Shown here one piece after another: positions 51,505-58,678 of a stretch of DNA of 64,000 bases. Every line of letters begins with the position of its first letter. The stretch's first letter is position 1. The stretch is from positions 1-64,000 of the forward strand of contig JAUWNJ010000013.1 in the NCBI GenBank assembly GCA_030612725.1, given 5' to 3'. The translations under genes were made by a program, and so were the position numbers. Below the pieces are notes generated by a model. That model searched no databases. It was not told the DNA's origin and saw only the letters and a list, made by a program, of their open reading frames with translations. Origin of the DNA: Planctomycetales bacterium. Its GTDB lineage: Bacteria; Planctomycetota; Phycisphaerae; SM23-33.

Positions 51505-51706
51505 ATATGAGATCATCATTTATTGGAGCGGCGAGGACGATTCGTTCATTGCCGAGGTTCCTGAATTACCCGGCTGCGCTGCCGACGGGGCGTCTTACCA
51601 AGAGGCATTGACTAACGCCGAAGCCATCATCGCCGAGTGGATCGAGACAGCCAAGGAACTGGGCCGGCCGATTCCTCAACCCAAAGGCCGCCTGCAATTC
51701 GCATAG
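51497..51706 (+). CDS. hicB: HicB-type antitoxin
   Basis: A 69-residue antitoxin with the degenerate RNase-H-like fold: KYEIIIYWSGEDDSFIAEVP, ELPGCAADGASYQEAL and NAEAIIAEWIETAKELGRP IPQP. No DNA-binding domain follows, which is usual in short HicB proteins. The ATG 51497 is preceded by AGGTGG and overlaps hicA. Its stop codon (51704-51706) overlaps the first two bases of the displaced aroC 3' end, so the cassette joins the remnant exactly at the hicB stop. Confidence 0.88.
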   Translation: MSKYEIIIYWSGEDDSFIAEVPELPGCAADGASYQEALTNAEAIIAEWIETAKELGRPIPQPKGRLQFA

Positions 51707-51796
51707 AATCTGGCCGGTAGCCGAAAATTTTACCGCCCTTGTCCTGCTGGACAACCTCATCGCCCATTACGGGTATCAGACTCTTATGGAAAAAGT
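51705..51796 (+). pseudogene. Displaced 3' end of aroC
   Basis: Ninety-two bases match the aroC segment 51111-51202 at 84 positions on the same strand and in the same reading frame (RIWPVAENFTALVLLDNLIA then TLMEKV). Seven of eight differences are synonymous and the eighth changes Phe to Tyr. The frame continues after the repeat as AGSQ and a stop, whereas intact aroC ends KPA. It has no start codon of its own. Confidence 0.92.
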
Positions 51797-51941
51797 AGCC
51801 GGTAGCCAGTAGTCCGTTTAGCCGCCGACGGTACGTCGGCGCCGGTGACGTAGCCGCGGCGTTTGTGGCCACGGGAAAAGCCGAGGATTAAGTAATGTGT
51901 CCACGGACTTCAAGAATAGTTAGCGTTTTCTATTTCCCATC
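51797..51941. other. Spacer after aroC remnant
   Basis: A 7-bp stem GCCGACG / CGTCGGC (51824-51840) with a GTA loop lies here, possibly the original aroC terminator. No gene seen. Confidence 0.4.
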
Positions 51942-53255
51942 ATGACCGTTATGAGGTTTGGTGTTTACAGGTTGATCCGTGGCGCAGCGCTGGGGATACC
52001 TCTCTGGGTACTCTGGGTGGTCGCCGCTTTCCTCTTCGCGAGAACGTTCCCGTCGTTACCTCGGTCATTGGATGAGCGAAAGAATGTGGCGATCAGTCAT
52101 CTGATGGGATTGCGTGAAGCGGTGCGCAATCAAAATGCCGCCCACAAGATGCAAGAGTTGTTCCCGGAAGGAGCCTGTTTCACCGTTACGCTCTACGGAT
52201 TGTCCTGGACAAACCTGGTCAGGAACTTCGATGTCGAGAAAGATCTGCGGGAAACAGCCATTGCAGAGGCGACATGGGCTCTCGAACAGTACGAGCAGCC
52301 ATACGTCGTCGGCCCGTTTTCGACGACGCAGGTTCGCAACGGCGTTTTCTGGCTCGGTCAAAGAAACCTTCTCCTTGGGCAATTGCTCGAAATCCTGCCG
52401 GAAAGCCGCAGACCCAGGCGCCTTGTCGATGAGTTTCACACGAACACGAAGTCCCTTGCCGATGCCTTCCTGGCAAGCCCGACGGCCCATCTTGACAGTT
52501 ACGTTGGACTCTGTTGGCCTGCGGACAACGTTACCGCACTCGCCTCGCTGTTGCTTCATGACGAGCTCTACTCAACGCAGTATCGGGTCGCGTATGAGCA
52601 TTGGCGAGAATGGACGCTGGACAACCCCGATCCTCGCACAGGACTGCCTGCCGGTCACCTGGACTCACGCACCGGCCACTTGCTGCAACCCGCGCGGGGT
52701 TGTGCGAACTCGTGGATTCTGGCGCTGTTGCCTGATATGGATCCCGAATTAGCGCCGGACATGTACGGGTTGTACCGAGAGCACTTTCTCGTAACACGCC
52801 TTGGTTTCAACGTTTTTCGCGAGTATCCCAGCGGGTTGGATCGGCCTGCAGATGTTGACTCCGGCCCCATTCTCATGAGCGTAGGCATGACCGCAACCTG
52901 CGTTGGGCTGGCAGCGTCAATTTCAAACGGCGATCTCGAGACCGCCGAAGACATTTATGACCTTGTGAACTCGCTCGGATTGAGACATGAAATGGACCTT
53001 GAAGGTAAAGGCGTAACCGGCACGCAATATTTGTTCGGCCGGCTTCCCGTGAGTGACGCCTTCCTGACATGGGCCTTCACCCTGCCGATGCCTGATTCCT
53101 GTCTCACAGCGCCCAGATCGCTTGCCTCTCAGATTTGGGTGCGAAGAATACCCACAACCGTCTTCGTTTTGTTGTCATTGGTTTCATTCTGGTACATGCA
53201 CAGATTTATCATGATATTCAAACACAGGAAACAAGAAGAAAAAAGCAGTTTGTAG
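51942..53255 (+). CDS. Membrane-anchored protein with helical-barrel-like domain, unknown
   Basis: A 437-residue protein with a TM helix near the N-terminus (residues 15-34) and another near the C-terminus (about 405-425), framing a 370-residue soluble region. That region has helix-rich, Trp/Tyr-rich patterns (LYGLSWTNLVRNF, GVFWLGQRNLLLGQLLEIL, DSYVGLCWPADNVTALASLL, DPRTGLPAGHLDSRTG) that suggest an alpha/alpha-barrel, loosely like linalool dehydratase-isomerase relatives; this is weak. No function assigned. The start has no clear ribosome-binding site; ATG 51951 is an alternative. A palindrome begins 3 bases after the stop. Confidence 0.55.
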   Translation: MTVMRFGVYRLIRGAALGIPLWVLWVVAAFLFARTFPSLPRSLDERKNVAISHLMGLREAVRNQNAAHKMQELFPEGACFTVTLYGLSWTNLVRNFDVEKDLRETAIAEATWALEQYEQPYVVGPFSTTQVRNGVFWLGQRNLLLGQLLEILPESRRPRRLVDEFHTNTKSLADAFLASPTAHLDSYVGLCWPADNVTALASLLLHDELYSTQYRVAYEHWREWTLDNPDPRTGLPAGHLDSRTGHLLQPARGCANSWILALLPDMDPELAPDMYGLYREHFLVTRLGFNVFREYPSGLDRPADVDSGPILMSVGMTATCVGLAASISNGDLETAEDIYDLVNSLGLRHEMDLEGKGVTGTQYLFGRLPVSDAFLTWAFTLPMPDSCLTAPRSLASQIWVRRIPTTVFVLLSLVSFWYMHRFIMIFKHRKQEEKSSL

Positions 53256-53257
53256 AG

Positions 53258-53332
53258 TGTGCAGGTTCTGTTCCCTGCACACGGAATTCCCGGCCTACCA
53301 ATCGCGTGTGCAGGGAAAAGAACCTGCACACC
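53258..53332. repeat. Imperfect palindrome, CCTGCACACG family (copy 2)
   Basis: Arms 53258-53284 and 53306-53332 pair at 26 of 27 positions (GTGTGCAGGTTCT and TCCCTGCACACG); the 21-base loop contains GCCTACCAATCG. It matches the reverse complement of the element at 16430-16490. Confidence 0.95.
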
Positions 53333-53357
53333 CGACGCCTACAAAAAAGGTTCCCGA

Positions 53358-53392
53358 CCCCTTTATTCTGACCCCTTTATTCTGATTTTTAC
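53358..53392. repeat. Short tandem direct repeat GACCCCTTTATTCT
   Basis: GACCCCTTTATTCT occurs twice in tandem (53358-53386 approximately), followed by GATTTTT at the pilT-like stop. It lies right after the preceding palindrome. Confidence 0.7.
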
Positions 53393-54543
53393 CGCTCGAT
53401 TTCCTGTCCGATGCGTTTCATTTCGTCGAGGAAGGAGTTTCTGTCGTCGGCCCATTTTTCGGCTTCGAGAGGGGCGACCTTCCCCGCGGCGACCAGGCCC
53501 GCCAGGCTCCGCTCCATCGTCGTCATTCGCTCGGTAGTAACATCCTTAATTCGGGTTTGTAACTGTGTATAGACCTGCTCCATTTTGCGTAGGCGGATAA
53601 GGTTGCTGACGGCGTAGGTGTTATTGAGGATTTCCATAGCCACAACCCGCCCTTTTTCGTCGCTGCGCGGGATGAGTTTCTGTGAGATGGCGTAAGCCAG
53701 TCCCAGCGACAACTGACTGGCGATTTCATCCTGCTGGTTTGCCGGGAACATGTCCAGCACCCGCGTGATCGAGCCTCGGGCATCGCGTGTGTGCAGCGTG
53801 GAGAATACCAGGTGTCCGGTTTCGGCTGCGGTCAGCGTCCATTTCGTGGATTCCTGGTCTCGCATCTCGCCGACGAAGATGATGTCGGGGTCTTCGCGCA
53901 GGCAGTCGCGCAGGCCACGTTTAAAACTCGGCAGGTCGCGTCCAACCTCGCGCTGCGAAATCATGGCCTTGCGACTTTGCAGTCGGTACTCGATCGGGTC
54001 TTCAAGGGTGATAATCCGGCAGGGGCGTGTTTCGGCGATTCGGTCGATCAGCGAGGCGATGGTAGTGGATTTACCGGCGCCGGTGATACCGGTCAGCAGA
54101 ACAAGACCCTGCTGCCTGGTGATGATGTCTTTCCAGACGTTGTTGGGGAAGCCGATTTCCTCGACGGGAGGGGCGGACCGTTCCAGGGCGCGGATAGCAA
54201 TGGACAGTCCGTCATTGTCGTGGAAACAGTTCAGGCGAAACTGGAGCGTATCGGTGAAGAGCGAACTGTCCACCGACCCGTCGGTCTCGAGTTTCTCCAG
54301 TTCAATTTCGCTCAGCAGTGTTTCAGACATGGCTGCGACCGTCTCGGCGTTCAGGAGGGGGCCTTCTGTCTTCTGGAGGTCGCCGTCGATGCGATAGGTT
54401 GGCGGGCAGTTGACCTTCAGGTGTAGGTCGGAAACGCGCATCTGCCCCTGTTTGGAGAAATAATCCAGCAGGTCCTTCATGCTGGCTTTCCTGTCGTCTC
54501 CGGCGGTGAATATCTTGCTTTCAAGGGTGGGCTTTTCCGGCAT
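53389..54543 (-). CDS. PilT-family type IV pilus retraction ATPase
   Basis: A 384-residue secretion-superfamily ATPase. The N-terminal PAS-like domain contains VSDLHLKVNCPPTYRIDGDL. The core has Walker A GITGAGKSTTIASL, the Asp box region RIITLEDPIEY, Walker B DPDIIFVGEMRDQES, and the His box TAAETGHLVFSTLHTRDA, all diagnostic of PilT/PilU. It powers pilus depolymerisation. Which paralogue (PilT or PilU) is uncertain. It is co-directional with the CxxC membrane protein 12 bases upstream. Confidence 0.92.
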   Translation of the reverse strand: MPEKPTLESKIFTAGDDRKASMKDLLDYFSKQGQMRVSDLHLKVNCPPTYRIDGDLQKTEGPLLNAETVAAMSETLLSEIELEKLETDGSVDSSLFTDTLQFRLNCFHDNDGLSIAIRALERSAPPVEEIGFPNNVWKDIITRQQGLVLLTGITGAGKSTTIASLIDRIAETRPCRIITLEDPIEYRLQSRKAMISQREVGRDLPSFKRGLRDCLREDPDIIFVGEMRDQESTKWTLTAAETGHLVFSTLHTRDARGSITRVLDMFPANQQDEIASQLSLGLAYAISQKLIPRSDEKGRVVAMEILNNTYAVSNLIRLRKMEQVYTQLQTRIKDVTTERMTTMERSLAGLVAAGKVAPLEAEKWADDRNSFLDEMKRIGQEIER

Positions 54544-54555
54544 AGTAGTTCCTTA

Positions 54556-54933
54556 TTATGTTTTTTCTTTTTCCGGCTTGTTTTGTGGCGGAATTTCAGT
54601 GCGAACATCTTTTTCGACAGTAGTCATTTTAAGAGATTCGTAGCAATTGGTGCAGAGGCGTTGCCCTGACGGCAGGAAATAAACTTTTTCGTGTGGCTTT
54701 TGGCAGACGTCGCACATCGCTCGCCCGGCGGGAGGATAGGGCAGTCCGTCAGGACGATATTTTTCTTTCATTGCCTGGCGGTAAGCACGTCGTTTTCTAT
54801 TTTGCCATAGCAGCGCCTTCAATAATATGATTGTCGATAGGGTTACGAACAGGAGAATCAGCAGCACCAGCGGCACGGCGATCAGCAACCCCGCATACAG
54901 TTCGATAGGACTGTAACCTGCCACTCGATTCAC
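54556..54933 (-). CDS. Single-pass membrane protein with CxxC zinc-ribbon-like tail
   Basis: A 125-residue protein with one long hydrophobic helix (residues 11-42), a basic linker, and two CxxC pairs (CDVCQKPHEK and LCTNCYES, residues 74-101) that could bind zinc, then a charged tail. No family recognised. Its close spacing to the PilT-like gene suggests a pilus accessory role, which is inference only. Confidence 0.6.
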   Translation of the reverse strand: MNRVAGYSPIELYAGLLIAVPLVLLILLFVTLSTIILLKALLWQNRKRRAYRQAMKEKYRPDGLPYPPAGRAMCDVCQKPHEKVYFLPSGQRLCTNCYESLKMTTVEKDVRTEIPPQNKPEKEKT

Positions 54934-55005
54934 CTCGAATATCGTCCGATCAGCCTGGCCATGGGTCTTGGAAAGTGCATGATAAGGTATATCCGGGTCG
55001 GAGCG

Positions 55006-56487
55006 TTATTGTTTTTTTGCGAGTACGCCCACCAGCGAGCCATTTGAAAGCCGTTCGATCCGCAGACGTGCGATCTTTCCCGTCAAGTCTTCCCCTGCGT
55101 TTTTGGGAAAGGTTACTTCGATGTATCTGTCGGTTAGAGCGCGGGAGCAGGCGGGCGGGGTTTTGGAGTTTGGTTGTTCGACGATGGCCTCGACGGTCCG
55201 GCCTATGAATCGCCGACGGAAATTTTCAGACATCTCTCGCTCCAGTTGGGCCAATTTCGCGCAGCGGGCCTTGACGACCTCCGGCGGCGGGGCTTCTGCC
55301 CGCCAGTTCCATGCAGCCGTTCCTGGCCGGGGCGAGAAGCCGAAAATGTGAATCTTGCTGAATTCAGACTGCCGGGCGACATCCAGCGTGTCGGCGAAGT
55401 CGGCATCGCTCTCGCCGGGGAAACCGACGACCACGTCGGTGGTAATGGCGGCATCGTTGATGGTTTCGCGCACTCGCCGGACGGCATCGAGGAATTGGGC
55501 GGCGTCGTATTGGCGATTCATCCGTTTCAGGATGCGGCTTGAGCCGGACTGCATAGGCAGGTGCAGATGCGGCGCGACGGTGGGGAAGTCGCGGAAGATT
55601 TCCAGCAGTTTGTCGGTAACGTCTCCGGGTTCGAGGCTGCTGAGTCTAACCCGCCATAGCCCCGGCGTCTTGGCTGCACGCTGGAGCAGTTCCGGCAGGG
55701 CGGACGGGCGGGTCCATTTACGGCGGATGGTGGTCGGCTGATCGTACGCGCCCAGAAAGACGCCGCAGAGGACGATTTCCCGATGCCCGTTGGCGACGAG
55801 TGTCGCGATTTCGTCGAGTATTTCGTCCATCGGCCTGGACCAGACGCACGACCTCAATTGCGGTATAATGCAATATGTGCAGAAGGCATCGCACCCGTCC
55901 TGAACCTTTACGAACGCCCGCTGGTGGTTTGTGAAGGTTTCAATCGGAGGTAGATTAAATGTTCTCCGTTCGGTGTTGTTTTTCTTGACAGGGGTTTTTT
56001 GAGTTGGTTTAATAGGTGTAGAGTTACGAGAGTCCTTGGCTGGGCGCTGATACGAACTCGTCCTCATACATTTTTCATTCCTGACGAGCCTGGCCGGTTT
56101 GGTCCTCTGGTTTTCTTCCCGGCTTGGGTTGCTCGCCGATGATAGATACTGCTGAAGGTGTTTGGCAATATTGTCGTGGTGTCCGAGAGCGTGAATTTCG
56201 CCTCTCGCACCGGACTCGATTGCCATTTGTCGCAGGTTTTCGCCTTCAGCCGTTGCGTAGCATCCGAGGATGATGATGTCGGTATTTGGATTATTTCTGA
56301 CGGCGCGTCTGATTGCGCGTCGGCTCTTTGCAGCGGCGGACGCCGTTACGCAGCAGGTATTGATTATGACGAGGTCAGGCGGTTCTGACGAGTCGCACAG
56401 GCCTGAACGTCGCAAAAGAGCGGCTATGGACTGCGTTTCATACTGGTTGACCTTGCATCCGATTGTAACAGTAGAGAAACGGCGCAT
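55006..56487 (-). CDS. mtaB: tRNA methylthiotransferase, MtaB-like
   Basis: Radical-SAM enzyme adding a methylthio group to t6A37 of tRNA. The 493-residue protein has the N-terminal cluster-binding domain (Cys in TIGCKVNQYETQ, INTCCVT and ILGCYAT), the radical-SAM motif DGCDAFCTYCIIPQ, GRTVEAIVEQ in the TRAM region, and EGCD-like conserved YDAAQFLDAVRRV. MtaB rather than MiaB is indicated by GCKVNQYE and MNRQYDA. A basic low-complexity insert of about 60 residues (roughly 125-180, KPTQKTPVKKNN) separates the two domains. It is divergent from pilM. Confidence 0.9.
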   Translation of the reverse strand: MRRFSTVTIGCKVNQYETQSIAALLRRSGLCDSSEPPDLVIINTCCVTASAAAKSRRAIRRAVRNNPNTDIIILGCYATAEGENLRQMAIESGARGEIHALGHHDNIAKHLQQYLSSASNPSREENQRTKPARLVRNEKCMRTSSYQRPAKDSRNSTPIKPTQKTPVKKNNTERRTFNLPPIETFTNHQRAFVKVQDGCDAFCTYCIIPQLRSCVWSRPMDEILDEIATLVANGHREIVLCGVFLGAYDQPTTIRRKWTRPSALPELLQRAAKTPGLWRVRLSSLEPGDVTDKLLEIFRDFPTVAPHLHLPMQSGSSRILKRMNRQYDAAQFLDAVRRVRETINDAAITTDVVVGFPGESDADFADTLDVARQSEFSKIHIFGFSPRPGTAAWNWRAEAPPPEVVKARCAKLAQLEREMSENFRRRFIGRTVEAIVEQPNSKTPPACSRALTDRYIEVTFPKNAGEDLTGKIARLRIERLSNGSLVGVLAKKQ

Positions 56488-56608
56488 TGCGGGACCTCGA
56501 TTTATGTCGGCGAGTCAGCATATTAATAACTTGACGCCGCTATTGTAGTTAAAGACCATATTATAGTCGCCGCAAAGGGCGGTTGCTAAACAATAAGAGG
56601 GTTTAGAC

Positions 56609-58678
56609 ATGGCTACGACCGAAAGAGTCTGGGGCATTGACATTGGGCAGTGTGCATTGAAGGCTTTGGAGCTGGTCAGTACCCAGGGACAAATCAGCAT
56701 AGGTGGGTTTGAGATAATCGAACACCCTCGGATATTGTCCCAGATGAATTCGCCGGAGCGAGAGCGTGCGATCAATGTCGCCCTTGAGCAGTTTCTCACC
56801 CGCAACGACATTTCAAAGGCGAGCGTGGTGGTTTCGATTCCCGGTCAATCCGGTTTTACCCGTTTCGTCAAACTCCCGCCGGTGGAGGAAAAGCAGGTTC
56901 CGGAGATTGTTCGTTTTGAGGCGGAGCAGCAGATACCCTTCAGCATTAATGAAGTTATCTGGCGTTGGCAGTCCTTTCGCGACCCTGATTCTCCCGATAT
57001 CGAGGTCGGTATCTTTGCGATGAAGCGTTCGGACGTTTGGGAGACGCTGCATCGCTTCGAGGATGCGGGGGTTACCGTCGATATCGTCCAGATGTCGCCG
57101 TTGGCGCTGTATAACTTCATGGAATTCGACGGCCAGGTTGTCGATAACGGCGCGACGCTGCTGGTCGATGTGGGGGCGGACAAAACTGACATTGTCGTCG
57201 CCGACGGGCCCAGGATATGGACGCGAACGCTTCAACTGGGTGGAAACAATTTTACCGAGGTGCTGGTAAAGGCGTTCAAACTGGATTTCAACAAGGCCGA
57301 AAAACTGAAGCGCGCCGCCGGTACCAGTAAGTATGCCCGCCAGGTATTCCAGGCGATGCGCCCCGTATTCGCCGAACTTACACAGGAAATCCAACGGTCT
57401 GTCGGATATTACACCTCGCTGCACCGCGAGAGCAGGTTCCGTCGGGTCGTCGCCATTGGTAACGGGTTCAGACTTCCAGGACTTCAGAAATATATTGAGC
57501 AGAACCTCGGTATTCCGGTAGTCAGAATTGACTCGTACGAAAAACTTTCACCGTCGCCGGCGTCAAATGCACCGGCATTTACAGAAAACATCCTTTCATT
57601 CGCTGTCGCTTACGGGTTGGCGCTACAGGGGCTGGGAGTAACCCAGGTTCAGACCAACCTCCTTCCGTCCGAAAGCGCCAGGCACCGATTGTGGGATCGC
57701 AAGAGGCCTCGGTTCGCCGCTGCTGCTGCGGTGATCCTGATTGCAGTAGGCATGTGGACATGGCGAGCCAATGCCGACAGTAATACCCTCAAAACGCAGA
57801 GAGCGGGGCTGGCTTCGGCGGGGAGTGTTATCGGGAAATACAATAAACTGCGGAAAGAGTATAAGAAATACGACGGTCAGGACAAGGCCAAGGAAAAGGA
57901 CGTTCTCCAATATAAGGAGATGATGGGGTATCGCGACTTTATGCCGACGCTGACCTACCTCATCAGCGAATCGATCGAAAAGACAGCGACCGACCAGGGA
58001 CTGATGACCCTGGAGGGTCGGGACGACCTTATGAAGATTAAGCGGTCACAGCGGCGCGTGATCATGATTGCCTCGCAAACCATGACGTATAAAGATGATT
58101 TGTCGGGCGTCAAAAAAGAACAGCTCAAAGCCGGATTCACCGGAGGGGTAGTACCCCCAAAGTCCAATGAGTCCATGAGCGGACCCAGGACTGGGAGGTA
58201 CGAACGCGATGCAGAGAGGGAATTCAGAGACTACAGGGGAAGAGGACCGAAAACGGTCGCCAAAAAAACCGAGAAGAAACCCGCCGGTCAGCGGGGATAC
58301 CTTGTTTATATTTCCGGTTCCGTACCGCTTCCGTACGCGGAAGCAGTGCAGTTTATCGGCACCAACCTGAAGCATAAACTTGGCGAGTTGGCTGAGAAGT
58401 TTCCATCCGTGGAGGTAACATTAAGCGTCTCTGAAGTCCAACCAGGCAAGCCTTTGGTGCCGGACACGGTAATCGGCGTGAGGGGAGGGCGAGATGATTA
58501 TAGAGGTAGAACTAATACGAGCGGGCAACAGGGCGACATTGTTCTGGACCCGCTGACAGGTGAATACGCCGGTGCGGATTCGCGGTTTTTCATTGGTTGG
58601 AAAGTCCTGATTAAGGGTACCGGCCTGCCAAAAGACGATAAGGACAGTTCGATTTCCAAGACCGGAGGTACGCGATGA
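56609..58678 (+). CDS. pilM: PilM-type actin-like protein with C-terminal PilN-like extension
   Basis: A 689-residue protein. Residues 1-355 are a PilM/GspL cytoplasmic ATPase: phosphate-1 WGIDIGQCALKALEL, VVSIPGQSGFTRFVKLPPV, phosphate-2 TLLVDVGADKTDIVV, adenosine motif VAIGNGFRLPGL. PilM normally ends near 350; here QTNLLPSE (the PilN lead-in that binds PilM in other systems) continues directly into a TM helix (about 372-390), a coiled coil (about 395-440) and a ferredoxin-like periplasmic domain. It is thus a natural PilM-PilN fusion, resembling GspL in layout. The stop overlaps the next start by 4 bases. Confidence 0.88.
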   Translation: MATTERVWGIDIGQCALKALELVSTQGQISIGGFEIIEHPRILSQMNSPERERAINVALEQFLTRNDISKASVVVSIPGQSGFTRFVKLPPVEEKQVPEIVRFEAEQQIPFSINEVIWRWQSFRDPDSPDIEVGIFAMKRSDVWETLHRFEDAGVTVDIVQMSPLALYNFMEFDGQVVDNGATLLVDVGADKTDIVVADGPRIWTRTLQLGGNNFTEVLVKAFKLDFNKAEKLKRAAGTSKYARQVFQAMRPVFAELTQEIQRSVGYYTSLHRESRFRRVVAIGNGFRLPGLQKYIEQNLGIPVVRIDSYEKLSPSPASNAPAFTENILSFAVAYGLALQGLGVTQVQTNLLPSESARHRLWDRKRPRFAAAAAVILIAVGMWTWRANADSNTLKTQRAGLASAGSVIGKYNKLRKEYKKYDGQDKAKEKDVLQYKEMMGYRDFMPTLTYLISESIEKTATDQGLMTLEGRDDLMKIKRSQRRVIMIASQTMTYKDDLSGVKKEQLKAGFTGGVVPPKSNESMSGPRTGRYERDAEREFRDYRGRGPKTVAKKTEKKPAGQRGYLVYISGSVPLPYAEAVQFIGTNLKHKLGELAEKFPSVEVTLSVSEVQPGKPLVPDTVIGVRGGRDDYRGRTNTSGQQGDIVLDPLTGEYAGADSRFFIGWKVLIKGTGLPKDDKDSSISKTGGTR

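Noticed and set aside
51241-51796. hicAB bracketed by an IS or integron structure
   Set aside because: No transposase, integrase, terminal inverted repeats or attC-like site seen; the only repeats are the aroC 3' ends.
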